NCBI GenBank assembly: GCA_037447655.1
Contig: JBBHKE010001120.1
Location: forward strand, 178,946 to 220,743
Length of the DNA stretch: 41,798 nt
DNA from: Zygnema cylindricum
Taxonomy: Eukaryota > Streptophyta > Zygnematophyceae > Zygnematales > Zygnemataceae
Direction: 5' to 3'
The stretch's first letter is position 1. Each line of letters begins with the position of its first letter. Positions 40,480-41,798 of the stretch are shown here, piece by piece. The notes under the pieces are model-generated. The model ran no database searches. It was not told the DNA's origin and saw only the letters and a list, made by a program, of their open reading frames with translations. Made by a program: the position numbers and the translations under genes.

Positions 40480-41798
40480 GTGTCTTTACGCCGCAATTCA
40501 AGTTCGCAACACTCCGCAAATCGCGGAGTTACCACTCAATAAGTACAGAGGTCCGCGTCAGGACAAACGAAATTTAGGGATTTGATTCAAGTGTGAATCG
40601 AGGCTTAGGGTTTTCAGGGTTTTTTAGGGTTTAGGGTCACAAATTATTAGTTTATTACGGGGTTGCAGTGTGAGCGACACGTTGACGTCGCCTCAAGAAA
40701 ACCGTTCTCAACTGAAACAAAAACCTAAAACCGTCAAAACATCTCATAAAACCATTAAACAGCTCAACGACTTTCCAGCCTACACTAATTCAGTAATTCA
40801 ACCTTCCTCTAGCGTTTTTACTTTTTACTATCTAGGGCTCCTGATGTTTACCGGTCTAGCGGTTTGAGCCGTTCGGATGGGCTAATCTAACGCCTTGGAT
40901 TGGCTCGCAGATCTTCACAGCTCTTTCAACCGAACCTTAGCTGAACTGACCGAACCATCTTTCGTACGGATAATTATTTTCCCTACTTTTGTGTACGGAC
41001 TTCGTTCAGCGCATGAAAGGATAAAAAGGCGGCTCCTGGGTCGCTGGTACATGTGCCGCACAACACTCTAGTGCCTTGCTGTCCGCCGGTTATTCGGCTG
41101 AATCTTTTGGAATATAATCAGAATATTCTAGACCAATCGCTGACGACCATCATTAAGCTGCAGGACTGTACGGAGATTAAAGTGCTAAACTCGAAAGGAA
41201 TATTGACACTATGTTTTCCAATCTGATTTCGGGCTGTGCTCGTACACGCGTCACTTGAATCACGTGATCGCTGATTCGCTATGAAGATTCACCACAAACA
41301 GTACAAAAAAAAGAATTTATGTACGAAAAGCAGCTGCCACGTCATACCGGTGAGGTTTAGATGCATAGAAATCATCGTAACCGTCCGATCAAGAGAAGGC
41401 CTGCAATATCTGTCCACGTCTCACCCTTGAAGCTGGCAAATGCTGATTTTCTAGACGGATTTTACAAAAAATATTGAAAATAGTACAGATATTGTACGAA
41501 CAACTGCCGTATCGTAGCAGATTTTTCGAATCAAACTATTGTACAGAATCTGTCAGTGAATTTTTAAAACACGTGGGATGACGTCCAGAAATTAAGGAAA
41601 CTGGACTTTTTTGTCCAGGGATCTGGACCGTCGAATGACTTTTTGAAGAAAACGACAAACAATGTAATTGCCTAATTGGTACAAAAATGAAAATTACAGT
41701 CGAGAAAAACAAATTGTTGATTACGACGGGAAACCGCAAAATCTGTAAAAGAAAAAGTAGTGCCGTACTAGGAAAAAAAAAAAAAAGTCGAAACAAAA
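40480..41798. other. unrecognised intergenic sequence at the right edge
   Basis: No convincing ORF. Features seen: the dyad ACTCCGC-AAATC-GCGGAGT near 40510-40528; telomere-type TTTAGGG motifs at 40603-40637; and an AT-rich promoter-like patch with 'ggataaaaagg' near 41020. It could include the 5' region of a gene beyond the window, but nothing here proves it. Confidence 0.35.
40603..40637 (+). repeat. short interstitial telomere-type (TTTAGGG-like) array
   Basis: Four imperfect units (ttagggt, ttcagggt, ttttagggt, ttagggt) of the plant-type TTTAGGG repeat. The reverse complement contains AAACCCTAAA, the plant telo-box found in promoters of translation-related genes. Either a fossil telomere scrap or a promoter element; too short to decide. 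Confidence 0.5.

Noticed and set aside
40670-40867. 65-codon ORF after the telo-box cluster as a host gene
   Set aside because: It starts with GTG, not ATG, and has no recognisable motif or splice context.

Overview
This is a eukaryotic, transposon-dense window in which I find no convincing intact host gene. Nearly everything recognisable is LTR retrotransposon: several related Ty1/copia families, two or three Ty3/gypsy families, solo and nested LTRs, and one DNA-transposon-like MITE near the right end. Plant-type copia and gypsy pol sequences, together with a gypsy element that carries a cytosine DNA methyltransferase (DNMT), point to a streptophyte and most plausibly a charophyte alga such as Chara. 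Retrotransposon-borne DNMTs are known from charophytes and dinoflagellates (de Mendoza et al. 2018, recalled). The organism call is inference.

Layout. 1-1363: 3' end and 3' LTR of a non-autonomous copia element (family C). 1364-2681: minus-strand pol relic of a second gypsy family. 2682-3107: broken copia LTR (family B). 3108-4769: repeat unit E (second copy at 25.8 kb) and an AT-rich leader. 4770-6330: decayed gag of the DNMT gypsy. 6330-12842: left arm of a large inverted duplication, holding copia A and gypsy pol on the minus strand, then gag linker and protease on the plus strand. 12944-13853: methyltransferase N-terminal half, ended by a 10-N gap (13854-13863). 13864-16166: fragment of another LTR element (family F) with an acidic coiled-coil ORF and a repeat-rich LTR. 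16167-18190: copia A fragment with a solo LTR nested in it. 18191-18933: gypsy integrase tail. 18934-25442: right arm of the inverted duplication, with the methyltransferase C-terminal half, RT, RNase H and integrase on plus, then copia A on plus. 25824-26606: repeat E copy 2. 26779-28702: copia RT relic and LTR. 28703-38085: copia D, whose 3' LTR is split by a complete family C element (33054-37321) with a 5-bp target duplication. 38086-41798: mostly unrecognised sequence with a 948-bp PIF/Harbinger-like MITE.

The pieces of the DNMT gypsy read as Gag (two CCHC knuckles) - aspartic protease - DNMT - reverse transcriptase - RNase H - integrase, with the DNMT between protease and RT. All copies carry stops. 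The two inverted arms share the same inactivating stops and the same abnormal junction, so they arose by duplicating an already dead, rearranged copy.

The copia LTR families differ in sequence but share one promoter plan: a tRNA-like antisense segment, a CATTTGTTTC/GAAACAAATG inverted repeat, a G-box, paired GTAC-N5-GTAC palindromes, a CCAAT box, a TATA-like site and one or two short CTC-ARGG-GAG hairpins. Coordinates, translations and alignments were done by eye; family letters are local labels.
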